Source of the DNA: Candidatus Poseidoniales archaeon
GTDB taxonomy: Archaea; Thermoplasmatota; Poseidoniia; Poseidoniales; Poseidoniaceae
Assembly (NCBI GenBank): GCA_003602475.1
Contig: QQSC01000030.1
Coordinates: forward strand, 12,789 to 47,547
Direction of reading: 5' to 3'
DNA length: 34,759 bases
Notes under the pieces: generated by a model
Told to the model about the DNA's origin: nothing
What the model saw: the letters and a program-made list of their open reading frames with translations, nothing else
Databases searched by the model: none
Shown: piece by piece, positions 9,419 to 17,108 of the stretch
Position numbering within the stretch: position 1 is the stretch's first letter
Layout: every line of letters starts with the position of its first letter
Translations under genes and position numbers: made by a program

Positions 9419-10186
9419 ATGAGCCGTGGCTACCAGTCTCAGAACCCCGTGTTGAACAACCGTTTCATGGCCAATTTTGTGGTCAGCGAACGGATGACCT
9501 ACAGCGGCACCATGCGAAAAATTGGGGGTTTGCTCGGTTTAACCACCCTAACCGCCCTGGCGGCCATGGCCGTGTGTTGGACGGCGCCTAACGAACTGTC
9601 AATGACGTATGCATCTTTGTTCAGCCTCGCAGGCTTTGGCCTTGGGTTTGTGTTGGCCATGGTCATCGGATTTGTTCGCCCCCAGAACCCAGCAGCCTTG
9701 ATGGGGTTGTACGCCGTGCTTGAAGGCGTGGCTCTTGGAGGCGCATCCTACATGTTTGAGGCCTACTACGAGGGCATCGTCTTCCAAGCCCTCTTTGGCA
9801 CAGTAGGCATCACCGCCACCATGTACGTGCTGTACTCGAGCCGACTGCTACGCCCAACACCGACGTTCAACAAAATTGTCTTTGGCCTGATGAGCAGCAT
9901 CGTCCTCCTTTACCTCGTGTCGTTTGTGATGTCCATCGGCTTCGGCGTCAGCGTCCCGTTTCTGCACACAGCAGGACCTGTTGGCATCGCTGTAACCGTG
10001 TTTATTCTGGTTGTAGCGTCATTGACGCTGATTTCAAACTTCGGTTTCATTGAAAGCGGTGTGCAACACGGTGCACCCAAGCAAATGGAATGGTACGCTG
10101 CTTTTGGGATCTTGATATCGTTGATTTGGATTTACCTTGAGACGTTGAGGCTGCTCTCCAAGATCCAGACCTTCCTTCGGGACTGA
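9419..10186 (+). CDS. Bax inhibitor-1/YccA-like membrane protein (BaxI_1 family)
   Basis: A 255-residue, seven-helix membrane protein. It shows the order typical of the COG4760/BaxI_1 family: NPVLNN near the N-terminus, MTYSGTMRKIGGLL, a central ALEGVALGGASYMFEAYYEGIV-like helix region, and near the C-terminus FGFIESGV followed by a GAPKQMEWYAAFG segment. The family is related to the BI-1/TMBIM proteins, some of which leak calcium; the function in prokaryotes is not settled. The ATG at 9419 is preferred over an upstream in-frame ATG at 9341, which lies inside the previous gene, because the family homology starts right after it. It is 25 nt downstream of the giant secreted protein and 5 nt upstream of the oxygenase, so it is probably in the same operon. 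Confidence 0.85.
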   Translation: MSRGYQSQNPVLNNRFMANFVVSERMTYSGTMRKIGGLLGLTTLTALAAMAVCWTAPNELSMTYASLFSLAGFGLGFVLAMVIGFVRPQNPAALMGLYAVLEGVALGGASYMFEAYYEGIVFQALFGTVGITATMYVLYSSRLLRPTPTFNKIVFGLMSSIVLLYLVSFVMSIGFGVSVPFLHTAGPVGIAVTVFILVVASLTLISNFGFIESGVQHGAPKQMEWYAAFGILISLIWIYLETLRLLSKIQTFLRD

Positions 10187-10191
10187 GATGA

Positions 10192-11148
10192 ATGGTACGA
10201 AGCATCCCAACGGTTGATTTCGAACTGGCGTTGTCTCAAGACCCAGCGGACCAAGCGATGTTTGCCCAGAAGGTTGGAGAAGCCCTCCACGACATCGGGT
10301 TCTTTGCGCTTGTGAACCACGGTATTGACCTTGAGTTGATTGAGAACGTCTACAGTGAAGCTGAGAGGTTCTTTTTGATGGACACGGCCACAAAGCAAGG
10401 ATATGCCAGACCGGAAGCCTCGCACCAACGGGGGTACACGCCCTTCGGTGTCGAGCATGCTAAAGACAACCCTGCCCCAGACCTCAAGGAGTTCTGGCAA
10501 ACCGGTCGGGGTCTGCAAGGCAACGAACACGACCACCGTTATCCCGCCAACGTGTGGCCAACCAACCACCTTCCCAACTTTGAGAGCTGCGTCGACGGCC
10601 TTTACAACAACATGGAAGCCCTTTCCACCATCGTGTTGGAAGCCTGCAGTACGTATCTTGGCCACGAAGCTTCGTGGTTGCCCGAGATGACCCAACGAGG
10701 CAACACCATCATGCGCATCATTCACTATCCGCCACTTGATGCTCACACCCCCGAGGGAGCGGTACGTTCTGCTGCCCACGAGGACATCAATTTCATCACG
10801 CTCTTGGTGACGGCCACGGCGGCTGGTTTGCAAGTTCAGGACCATGACGGTTCGTGGATCGACGTCAAAGGGAACCATGAGCAAATCATCGTCGATTCGG
10901 GTGACATGATTCAGAACTTAACGAATGGATTGTTCACCTCCACAACACACCGTGTCGTGAACCCCGGCGACTCCACTCAACGACGGTTCTCAATGCCCAT
11001 GTTTGTTCATCCCCGTAATGAGGTGGACTTGACCCCTCGAAGTGAATTCGTTGACATGACCGGCGGGAAGGTGCGCTACCCGTCCATCAACGCTGGCGAT
11101 TACCTCCATCAGCGCCTCCAAGAAATCGGATTGGCCGGCAAGGAGTGA
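10192..11148 (+). CDS. Isopenicillin-N-synthase-type 2-oxoglutarate/Fe(II) oxygenase
   Basis: A 318-residue cytoplasmic enzyme with an N-terminal DIOX_N-type domain (IPTVDFELA, then GFFALVNHGID) and a C-terminal jelly-roll core. The iron ligands are His196 and Asp198 in AAHEDINF and His253 in TTHRVV; Arg265 and Ser267 in RRFSMP form the RxS motif that binds 2-oxoglutarate. All key residues are present, so it should be active. The EFWQTGRGL and NVWP segments mark a widespread prokaryotic subfamily of unknown substrate; fungal thymine 7-hydroxylase also belongs to the wider IPNS-like family. Its stop codon forms part of the AAGGAGTGA ribosome-binding site of the pyrimidine phosphorylase gene, so the two are tightly coupled, which makes a pyrimidine substrate a reasonable guess but no more. 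Confidence 0.87.
   Translation: MVRSIPTVDFELALSQDPADQAMFAQKVGEALHDIGFFALVNHGIDLELIENVYSEAERFFLMDTATKQGYARPEASHQRGYTPFGVEHAKDNPAPDLKEFWQTGRGLQGNEHDHRYPANVWPTNHLPNFESCVDGLYNNMEALSTIVLEACSTYLGHEASWLPEMTQRGNTIMRIIHYPPLDAHTPEGAVRSAAHEDINFITLLVTATAAGLQVQDHDGSWIDVKGNHEQIIVDSGDMIQNLTNGLFTSTTHRVVNPGDSTQRRFSMPMFVHPRNEVDLTPRSEFVDMTGGKVRYPSINAGDYLHQRLQEIGLAGKE
11140..11147 (+). promoter_or_regulatory. Strong Shine-Dalgarno site AAGGAGTG
   Basis: AAGGAGTG overlaps the end of the oxygenase gene and precedes the ATG at 11154 by 6 nt. It decides the phosphorylase start and indicates translational coupling. Confidence 0.6.
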
Positions 11149-11153
11149 TTGGG

Positions 11154-12416
11154 ATGCACGCTCCCACGCTGATCGCCAAAAAACGAGACGGTGAAGTGTT
11201 GACAAGGGACGAGTTCAACTGGTTCATCGAGCATCTCACGCAGTTGCCACGGGAACAAATCGGAGCCTTTCTGATGGCGTGTCAACTCAACGGATTGAAC
11301 GACGATGAGACCACAGCGCTGACCCTTGCCATGCTGAATCAAGGCGCTCGTCTTGCGCCTCGCACAAACGCTGTGGACAAACATTCCACCGGTGGGGTTG
11401 GGGACAAAATGAGCCTCGTTCTCGCCCCTGCACTGCACGCCTGCGGAGCGGTTGTCCCGATGCTCGCAGGAAGAGGACTCGCCCACACTGGAGGGACCAT
11501 CGACAAACTCGAAGCCATTCCCGGTTTCAACACCGGGCTCAGCCTTGGGGAAATGAACGCAAACCCGTGCTTCATTTCTCGTCAAACCGCTGACATCGCC
11601 CCTGCTGACGCCGTGTTGTACGCCATTCGTGATGTGACGGCGACCGTCCCGTGCATTGGCCTCATCACAGCCTCCATCCTGTCGAAGAAGGCTGCGGAAG
11701 GAATTCAAGCCTTGGTCCTCGATGTTAAATTTGGCAGGGCGGCCTTCATGCAGGAAGTAACCGAAGCCAGAGCCCTGGCCAAATCGATGGTGCGCGTCGG
11801 GCATGAACTCGGCATGAACGTGACGGCGCAACTCACCGACATGAACCGCCCAATCGGTCGTTATCTCGGGAACAGCCATGAAATTGTTGAGACGGTTGCG
11901 TGCTTGAAAGGGCGGGGCCCAGCCGACACGATGGAACTCGTCTACGCTCAGGGAATGGCGTTGGGCTATGACATCACGGAATCGATCAACGACGGTTCCG
12001 CCCTTGCGTCGTTTCGAAGCATGTTAACACGACAAGGTGTCCAAGAACGCGTGGTTGACGAACTGGTCAACGACCCTTGGAGCGTGCTGGTCCGAGAATC
12101 CACGCCATACGTGATCAGAGCAGCTTCCGAAGGAACCGTGATGGAACTTGACGCCTTGATCGTTGGACAAGTTCTGTGTCAAGCCGGAGCCGGTCGGTCT
12201 CGCCCGGGTCAATCCATCAATCACGGCGTCGGTATTGAGGTCCACGCCAAGGTGGGTGACACCGTTGCAAAAGGGGAACCAGTATTGACCATGGACGGTC
12301 CTCCTGACCTCGACAAGCGTCTGCTGGAGAGGCTCTCCCAAGCCGTGAACATTGGTTCAGGTGATGTGGTTGTTCCGCCTCGGGTCCTCGAGACGTTGAC
12401 CGTCGCACAAATCTGA
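11154..12416 (+). CDS. Pyrimidine-nucleoside (thymidine) phosphorylase
   Basis: A 420-residue enzyme that cleaves thymidine/uridine-type nucleosides with phosphate to give the free base and (deoxy)ribose-1-phosphate. KHSTGGVGDK (residues 76-85) is the phosphate-binding motif, and AGRGLAHTGGTIDKLE (105-120) matches the family signature. Arg159, Ser174 and Lys178 are spaced like Arg171, Ser186 and Lys190 of the E. coli thymidine phosphorylase active site. The length is that of bacterial DeoA/Pdp, without the N-terminal extension of the archaeal AMP phosphorylase of about 500 residues. The ATG at 11154 is chosen because AAGGAGTG at 11140-11147 lies 6 nt upstream; a GTG at 11145 overlaps that site. 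Base specificity (thymidine only, or thymidine plus uridine) cannot be read from the sequence. Confidence 0.92.
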   Translation: MHAPTLIAKKRDGEVLTRDEFNWFIEHLTQLPREQIGAFLMACQLNGLNDDETTALTLAMLNQGARLAPRTNAVDKHSTGGVGDKMSLVLAPALHACGAVVPMLAGRGLAHTGGTIDKLEAIPGFNTGLSLGEMNANPCFISRQTADIAPADAVLYAIRDVTATVPCIGLITASILSKKAAEGIQALVLDVKFGRAAFMQEVTEARALAKSMVRVGHELGMNVTAQLTDMNRPIGRYLGNSHEIVETVACLKGRGPADTMELVYAQGMALGYDITESINDGSALASFRSMLTRQGVQERVVDELVNDPWSVLVRESTPYVIRAASEGTVMELDALIVGQVLCQAGAGRSRPGQSINHGVGIEVHAKVGDTVAKGEPVLTMDGPPDLDKRLLERLSQAVNIGSGDVVVPPRVLETLTVAQI

Positions 12417-12439
12417 GGCACCAACACCCATGGAAGCCG

Positions 12440-12447
12440 TCATAAAG
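12440..12447 (+). promoter_or_regulatory. TATA-like box for tRNA-Asn
   Basis: TCATAAAG about 22-29 nt upstream of the first base of the tRNA-Asn gene. Weak match, judged by position. Confidence 0.3.
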
Positions 12448-12468
12448 GAGAGGTTGTTGGCCAAAGAC

Positions 12469-12541
12469 GCCGATTTAGCTTAGCTGGTGGAGCGTGGGAC
12501 TGTTAATCCCAAGGTCGTGGGTTCGAGCCCCACAATCGGCG
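12469..12541 (+). tRNA. tRNA-Asn (GTT)
   Basis: The 73-nt sequence folds as a full cloverleaf: a 7-bp acceptor stem GCCGATT/AATCGGC, a D arm GCTT/GAGC, an anticodon stem TGGGA/TCCCA with loop CTGTTAA (anticodon GTT at 12502-12504), and a T arm GTGGG/CCCAC with loop TTCGAGC. The discriminator is G. CCA is not encoded (GTTT follows) and there is no intron. Confidence 0.97.
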
Positions 12542-12642
12542 TTTGTACAAACGCATGACTGGAAGCCTACGTTCGTGGTCTTGGATGCACGAACGAGAGG
12601 CGAATGAATTGACTCTTGAGGCCGAAAAGGTCAATGCCTTTT

Positions 12643-13110
12643 CTAACCTTCACCAGTCATTGACGTCGTGGTCCGTTCATTTAGTCCAAAACCGGCAAGG
12701 AACGTTGTTACTTCATGCACATTCAAGTGAGTGCGGCCCGGGTCAGTCCTCGTCAATTGAAAATATTGCCTTCTGCCGCGAACCATCGAAACGGATTCCC
12801 ATGCACCATCGTGGTGGTGTGTCACCAGTTCCATGCGTTCGCTCAATTCAACATTAAACGGTTTCAGGCTCACTTCAAAATCAAGCGGGTTAAAGTTACC
12901 AGACACCGGAACAACAACCCGACCATCCGGGTGAACATACAAATGATCGACAACGGTCAATGATCTGCCGGGAAAAAGACCCATTCGGTAGCATAGGATC
13001 GAGGCAGCACGAGACAGAACCCACAACGGCACCATGATGAGAACTAGCGGGATAATCATCGCTGCAGCGAATATGACCAACGCAACATTGGCCGTTTGAC
13101 TGTCCCCCAC
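12643..13110 (-). CDS. Hypothetical membrane-anchored protein
   Basis: A 155-residue protein with one long or two short hydrophobic segments at about residues 9-40 (VALVIFAAAMIIP, VPLWVLSRAASIL), followed by a soluble part with alternating polar and hydrophobic stretches (LYVHPDGRVVVPVSG, FEVSLKPFNVELSE) that look like beta strands. I recognise no family. The start is a GTG at 13110, supported by a TTAAGG TATA-like sequence near 13138-13143 at about leaderless spacing. It lies 42 nt downstream of the small acidic gene on the same strand and converges on tRNA-Asn. The 101 bases between its end and the tRNA show no other feature. Confidence 0.55.
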   Translation of the reverse strand: MGDSQTANVALVIFAAAMIIPLVLIMVPLWVLSRAASILCYRMGLFPGRSLTVVDHLYVHPDGRVVVPVSGNFNPLDFEVSLKPFNVELSERMELVTHHHDGAWESVSMVRGRRQYFQLTRTDPGRTHLNVHEVTTFLAGFGLNERTTTSMTGEG

Positions 13111-13152
13111 AGAGAAGATGATCGCCCAAGGAAGGCCTTAACCCGATGAACA

Positions 13153-13413
13153 TCAAATCTTTTCGTGCATGTCGTTGATGGCTTGGATTTCGTTGTCAAC
13201 GTACTCGCGGAGCAGGAACACCAAGTCACCCAAACTTTTGATGAGGTTCATGCGGCCTTCAATGCTTTCAGCAAAAAACAATTCAGGAATCTTGGAAAGA
13301 CCCTTGACTGGGCCTTGATTCGCCAGCTTGGTGATTTGGTCTTCAAGACTGACTTCCGGTTGAACCAGTATCTCATCGTCTTCATCGAATTCATCGTCGT
13401 GGTCGTTGCCCAT
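13153..13413 (-). CDS. Small acidic hypothetical protein
   Basis: An 86-residue protein with a very acidic N-terminus (MGNDHDDEFDEDDE) followed by a helical part (SLEDQITKLANQG, IPELFFAESIEGRMNLIKSLGDLVFLLREYVDNEIQAI). The heptad-like spacing of hydrophobic residues in the second half suggests a helical bundle or coiled coil. No family recognised. The ATG at 13413 is preferred to the longer frame because an ATTATATT TATA box (13441-13448) lies about 30 nt upstream, and an oligo-T terminator for the preceding gene sits just beyond it; this isolates the gene as its own transcription unit, possibly with the membrane protein downstream. Confidence 0.6.
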   Translation of the reverse strand: MGNDHDDEFDEDDEILVQPEVSLEDQITKLANQGPVKGLSKIPELFFAESIEGRMNLIKSLGDLVFLLREYVDNEIQAINDMHEKI

Positions 13414-13440
13414 GGTCCTTGCCAAGACCGCCGGTTTTTG

Positions 13441-13448
13441 AATATAAT
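13441..13448 (-). promoter_or_regulatory. TATA box of the small acidic gene
   Basis: Minus-strand ATTATATT, among the best archaeal TATA-like matches in the window, about 28-35 nt upstream of the ATG at 13413. Confidence 0.5.
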
Positions 13449-13452
13449 GCTC

Positions 13453-13461
13453 AAAAAAAAA
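13453..13461 (-). terminator. Oligo-T terminator after the subtilisin gene
   Basis: Nine consecutive T on the minus strand, about 34 nt after the stop codon of the protease gene at 13495. Archaeal RNA polymerase terminates at such T runs without needing a hairpin. It immediately precedes the TATA box of the next gene. Confidence 0.55.
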
Positions 13462-13494
13462 GAACTTCACATTTCACCAAGCACGGCTGGCTGC

Positions 13495-14847
13495 TCAATC
13501 CCGTCCGAGGAGGTAGGTTGTCGAAGGTGATTGAGGGGCTTCGGAAGGGTAGACACCCCAATACGCTTCCCGAGCTTCCTGGTTCACCTGCATGCATGTT
13601 TCTACGTCCGAAGGCCGGTCCGGCATTGGGCTGGTGCCGTTTAGGTGTTCAATCATCGGTTGGATGTTGGAAAGGTTCACGACACCCCACCCAACTTGTG
13701 TACAAGGGGCGACGGGTGAAATGGGCGTGGTGCCAGAAGTTGGGTCCCATGTTGAAAATGAGGGGTACCATGCTGACAAGTTGAGCGCTTCGCGGAGGTG
13801 GTGGTTGTAAATTTGAGCACCCGTTCCATCCTCCCAGGATCCGTTGACAACTGCGCCGGAACGGCTTAAGGATGCACCCGAACCGTAATCGCCTGTTTCC
13901 TCCCGAAGGTGGTCGATCACGAACGAAAGGATGCCAGCGGTGCGAGGTGTGGCAAAGGAGGTGCCGGATGTTTCGTGATAACCGTCCACATCGTCGTGAT
14001 TGGGCAACATCTGCGTCCAATCTGCTGCAATGTCAGGATACGAGCCGCTCATGGTTTCCTTTTGGTCGTCACCTTCTTCGGCATACCCAGCAATACCGAT
14101 TGACCAAGGTGGCCCTGCAGTGGCGTCTTGAACGGCAGGTGAGGGTGAATTGTCTGCTGCACCGGTGTGAATTTTGTTGTTCACCACAACGGTTTCGTAT
14201 GTTCCCGATTCGATGCCCGAAACCGGTAGGGAACCAATGGCACCAAACGAGGTGGTCACCACATCAACAAGAGGTGAAGTTCCTGCAGCAAGGACGGCAT
14301 TGTTGGAAAAACCCTCAACAAAGAAAATGATGGCATCTGGGTTGGCGTTGAGCACCGAACCCGTGACGGCGGTGCCGTGGCCGTCGGAGGGATCATCGAG
14401 AATGTTGATGTCGGTTCCTCCGTCTGGTGAAGTTCCGAAGATCTTGGTCCCCTCAAAGTACACGATGTCTGACGTGGTGATGTTGTCCCAACACGAAGAA
14501 CGGTCCGCCTCGTAGCGTTCCTGCCACGTGCCCTCAAACGTTGGCGTGCACGTCATGGTGACGCCCAAGCCTTCCAGCAACCAATCAGGATACACCTCGC
14601 TGGTCCGAAAGTGGTCATGGTACACGTTAATGCCCGTATCGATGGGTGCAACAACAGAGTAAGGTCTCCAATCGTTGGAGGGAGGTTGCCCTTCTCCACT
14701 AAACTGCAACGACTCGTCTTCTGCACTCAGGACAGCAAGCCCAACCACCAAACTGCCAATGATGAGCACGGCCAATACGACGGCCAACACGCCGCGTTGC
14801 TTACCCCGCCCGACATCGACGAGGTGAAGGGCATCAAGCACGTCCAT
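13495..14847 (-). CDS. Membrane-anchored subtilisin-like serine protease (S8)
   Basis: A 450-residue protease with an N-terminal membrane anchor (VLAVVLAVLIIGSLVVGLAV, about residues 20-40) that places the catalytic domain outside the cell. The subtilase triad is complete: Asp70 in APIDTGIN, His157 in SDGHGTAV and Ser297 in GTSFATP, with oxyanion Asn233 in ADNSPS. The Asp-to-His spacing of 87 residues is longer than in subtilisin because of an insertion containing Cys residues, possibly a disulfide. There is no obvious inhibitor-type propeptide. I chose the ATG at 14847; a TTG at 14871 is also in frame. It lies 48 nt downstream of guaAb on the same strand, with a short T run between, so it may have its own promoter. 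It probably degrades extracellular protein for uptake. Confidence 0.9.
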   Translation of the reverse strand: MDVLDALHLVDVGRGKQRGVLAVVLAVLIIGSLVVGLAVLSAEDESLQFSGEGQPPSNDWRPYSVVAPIDTGINVYHDHFRTSEVYPDWLLEGLGVTMTCTPTFEGTWQERYEADRSSCWDNITTSDIVYFEGTKIFGTSPDGGTDINILDDPSDGHGTAVTGSVLNANPDAIIFFVEGFSNNAVLAAGTSPLVDVVTTSFGAIGSLPVSGIESGTYETVVVNNKIHTGAADNSPSPAVQDATAGPPWSIGIAGYAEEGDDQKETMSGSYPDIAADWTQMLPNHDDVDGYHETSGTSFATPRTAGILSFVIDHLREETGDYGSGASLSRSGAVVNGSWEDGTGAQIYNHHLREALNLSAWYPSFSTWDPTSGTTPISPVAPCTQVGWGVVNLSNIQPMIEHLNGTSPMPDRPSDVETCMQVNQEAREAYWGVYPSEAPQSPSTTYLLGRD

Positions 14848-14869
14848 GTGGGTCCCTCGGCGTGGTTGC

Positions 14870-14875
14870 AAAAAA
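14870..14875 (-). terminator. Short oligo-T run after guaAb
   Basis: Six T on the minus strand about 20 nt after the guaAb stop and just before the subtilisin gene. A possible weak archaeal terminator. Confidence 0.3.
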
Positions 14876-14895
14876 CGTATGCCTTCCTGGCATCG

Positions 14896-15843
14896 TCATT
14901 CCCATTCAATGGTGCCGGGTGGTTTGTGCGTGATGTCGTAGACGACCCTGTTCACAGCTCCCTTAACGGCGTTGGTAATCCGCGTACTGATCTTTTGTAG
15001 AATGGGATGAGGGATTTCGGAATACCGAGCCGACATGCCGTCGATTGAACGAACGGCTCGCACCACAACGGTTTCTCCATAGGCCCGGACATCGCCATGA
15101 ACACCTACGCTGCGAACCGGCAAAAGGGCGGCGAAGTATTGCCACGGTATCTCCATCTCGCCTCGTTCAGCGGCGGCTTCAAACTCTTCTTCCACAATCG
15201 CACATGCTTCACGGACCACAGCGACACGTTCGGGAGTTAACTCGCCCAACGTTCGGACGGCCAAACCTGGGCCGGGGAACGGTTGTCGCTCTGCCACGTT
15301 GATCCCAAGACTTCGTGCCAGTTCCCGGACTTCGTCTTTGTAGAGGTCGCGCAACGGTTCCACAACGGTGAGGGTCATGTCTTCTGGAAGTCCACCAACG
15401 TTGTGATGGGACTTGATGGTGTCACGAACACCGCCACCGGATTCAATCCAGTCGGGTGCAATGGTCCCTTGAACGAGGTATTTGGCCCCGCATTTGGCCT
15501 GCTCGTCCTCAAAAATACGGATGAAGAGTTCCCCGATGACCTTTCGCTTTTCCTCGGGGTCTGTGACGCCTTTGAGGGCCTCAAAGTAGCGATCTGCTGC
15601 TTTGACGGTAACGAGGTTGATGCCTTGTTCCTCAAGCAGGCGTTCAATTTCTTCAGTCTCGTTCTTTCGCATGAAGCCCGTGTCGACATATACACAGTGG
15701 AGCAAGTTGCCAACGGCTTGGTTGGCGATAACGGCTGCTACAGTGGAATCCACACCACCCGAACAGGCGATGATGGCCACGTCGTCAATGGTGGCTTTGA
15801 GGGATTCAATGCTCTCCGCTATGAATTCCTCAGCATCAAACAT
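14896..15843 (-). CDS. guaAb: GMP synthase, ATP-pyrophosphatase subunit
   Basis: A 315-residue subunit that adenylates XMP and aminates it to GMP using ammonia from a separate glutaminase subunit (GuaAa), which is not in this window. The SGGVDS PP-loop is at residues 28-33. YVDTGFMRKNE, the GTIAPDWIES segment, KSHHNVGGLP, the FPGPGLAVR segment and the C-terminal VVYDITHKPPGTIEWE are all characteristic of GuaA. The stand-alone form is typical of archaea. ATG 15843 is preferred over the upstream in-frame TTG at 15849 because it follows the purE stop by only 2 nt (TGAGCATG), indicating translational coupling in a purine operon. Confidence 0.95.
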   Translation of the reverse strand: MFDAEEFIAESIESLKATIDDVAIIACSGGVDSTVAAVIANQAVGNLLHCVYVDTGFMRKNETEEIERLLEEQGINLVTVKAADRYFEALKGVTDPEEKRKVIGELFIRIFEDEQAKCGAKYLVQGTIAPDWIESGGGVRDTIKSHHNVGGLPEDMTLTVVEPLRDLYKDEVRELARSLGINVAERQPFPGPGLAVRTLGELTPERVAVVREACAIVEEEFEAAAERGEMEIPWQYFAALLPVRSVGVHGDVRAYGETVVVRAVRSIDGMSARYSEIPHPILQKISTRITNAVKGAVNRVVYDITHKPPGTIEWE

Positions 15844-15845
15844 GC

Positions 15846-16325
15846 TCAAGCACCGCCGTTGACTTCTCGGTCTTGCGATTTCACTCGCTCGATTTGGTCC
15901 AGCTTGTTCTGCTCCAGAGCAGCCCCGTAGTGAGGTTGGGCCAAAGCCAACATCTGAACGGCCAAGTAGCCGGCGTTGTCGCCACGGTCCACGCCCACGG
16001 TTGCTGCAGGAACACCGGGGGGAAGTTGAGCGATTGAAAGAAGGGAATCAAAGGGCACCCGGCCACCGCATGGCACCCCAATCACGGGCTTGGTGGTCAA
16101 CGCAGCAACAGCGCCTGGTAGGGCGGCGGCAAGACCAGCCATGGCGATGAACACCGAGCAGCCATCGTCAAGAGCATCTCCAACGATTTCCTCAACGAAT
16201 TTAGGGGAACGGTGTGCGGAGGCCACACGAAGTTGGTAGGGGACATCGAAATGTTCCAATATCTTCGTGCATTTCTGGGCAATTGGGAGGTCCGAAGAGG
16301 ACCCGAGCAAGATGGTTACGTCCAT
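15846..16325 (-). CDS. purE: N5-carboxyaminoimidazole ribonucleotide mutase
   Basis: A 159-residue PurE that interconverts N5-CAIR and CAIR in de novo purine synthesis. It starts MDVTILLGSSSDLPI, with the substrate phosphate-binding GSxSD motif, followed by SAHRSP and AMAGLAAALPG motifs of class I PurE. The length is normal for the family. ATG 16325 is favoured over 16358 because the family begins exactly there and a TAAATA TATA-like box lies about 25 nt upstream. guaAb starts 2 nt after its stop, so both genes are co-transcribed for purine nucleotide synthesis. Confidence 0.94.
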   Translation of the reverse strand: MDVTILLGSSSDLPIAQKCTKILEHFDVPYQLRVASAHRSPKFVEEIVGDALDDGCSVFIAMAGLAAALPGAVAALTTKPVIGVPCGGRVPFDSLLSIAQLPPGVPAATVGVDRGDNAGYLAVQMLALAQPHYGAALEQNKLDQIERVKSQDREVNGGA

Positions 16326-16347
16326 GCCCAAACCCCATCGCGGGTGG

Positions 16348-16354
16348 TTATTTA
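16348..16354 (-). promoter_or_regulatory. TATA-like box for purE-guaAb
   Basis: Minus-strand CTAAATA about 23-29 nt upstream of the purE ATG at 16325; leaderless spacing. Confidence 0.4.
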
Positions 16355-16377
16355 GCATGGCGATAGCACTTCACGGT

Positions 16378-17085
16378 TTACGATTCCTCGTCGGAGCCTG
16401 AGAACGGCGTGTTGAGATGTTCCCAGCGAATGCCAAACATGAGTTCAGCCTCTGCTTCCATTGGCATCAACGGTTCAATTCGCAAGCTGGGCTGGCCTTC
16501 CTCGTCTTTGTGACCGTACATCACAGCAACATGGCCAAGGTCGGTTCGAATCCAAGCCATCACCGATGGAGTCCAACGGGCTGTCACCACGTTCCATTCG
16601 GGAAAGGCCTTCAAAACTGGAACGGAGGCTGAGGGCAACCATGACCGCTGCCATCCGGGTTGATTGGAGCGGGCCAAACCGTCAAGGGCATTGAACATCA
16701 ACGGGACGCACCCAACGGTGAGACCGTACGGCACCCACCACCATTCTCGAAGGTCGAGGGCCCAAATCACCAGCAGAAAGAATCCCGTCATGGAAAACCC
16801 GATGATGGCAAGCTGAACGGCATGGGTGCGAACCGATCCTTTTCGTTGGTTCAGTCCGGTGGAAAAGGGCACAAGCAACGCGACCGCTGAAAACAGCGCA
16901 AGCGGCATTCGAGCGTTTTCGAAGCGTTGAAACATCACCATGAGGATTTGAAAACCCACCGGCAGAAGAGCCCACGAGAACAAAAGCATGGTTGGGGCGT
17001 AGGAGGTTTCGGGCCGGTAGGGCGTCCACACACCTTCCGTGTCAGGTCCGTCACCCATGGGGGCAACCTCACGCCTCCGCTTCAT
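16378..17085 (-). CDS. Hypothetical membrane protein with cytosolic C-terminal domain
   Basis: A 235-residue protein with four hydrophobic segments between about residues 30 and 135 (MLLFSWALLPVGFQILMVM; MPLALFSAVALLVPF; AVQLAIIGFSMTGFFLLVIWAL; WVPYGLTVGCVPLMFNAL), followed by a soluble domain of about 95 residues (FPEWNVVTARWTPSVMAWIRTDLG, GQPSLRIEPLMPMEAEAEL). I recognise no family. It begins 23 nt after the gcvPB stop on the same strand, so it may share that transcript, but nothing ties it to glycine metabolism. The start is uncertain: TTG 17100, ATG 17085 and ATG 17058 are all in frame. Confidence 0.6.
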   Translation of the reverse strand: MKRRREVAPMGDGPDTEGVWTPYRPETSYAPTMLLFSWALLPVGFQILMVMFQRFENARMPLALFSAVALLVPFSTGLNQRKGSVRTHAVQLAIIGFSMTGFFLLVIWALDLREWWWVPYGLTVGCVPLMFNALDGLARSNQPGWQRSWLPSASVPVLKAFPEWNVVTARWTPSVMAWIRTDLGHVAVMYGHKDEEGQPSLRIEPLMPMEAEAELMFGIRWEHLNTPFSGSDEES

Positions 17086-17108
17086 CAAGTGTCCGCTCAA
17101 GGTTGTCT

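Noticed and set aside
10132-10884. 250-codon minus-strand frame
   Set aside because: Antisense to the 2-oxoglutarate oxygenase with its complete active site.
12417-12642. Attachment site or duplicated tail at tRNA-Asn
   Set aside because: I found no second copy of the tRNA-Asn 3' end nearby and no integrase; flanks look ordinary.
12543-12857. 104-codon plus-strand frame after tRNA-Asn
   Set aside because: Runs antisense to the membrane-anchored hypothetical gene, with no start signal or protein-like pattern.
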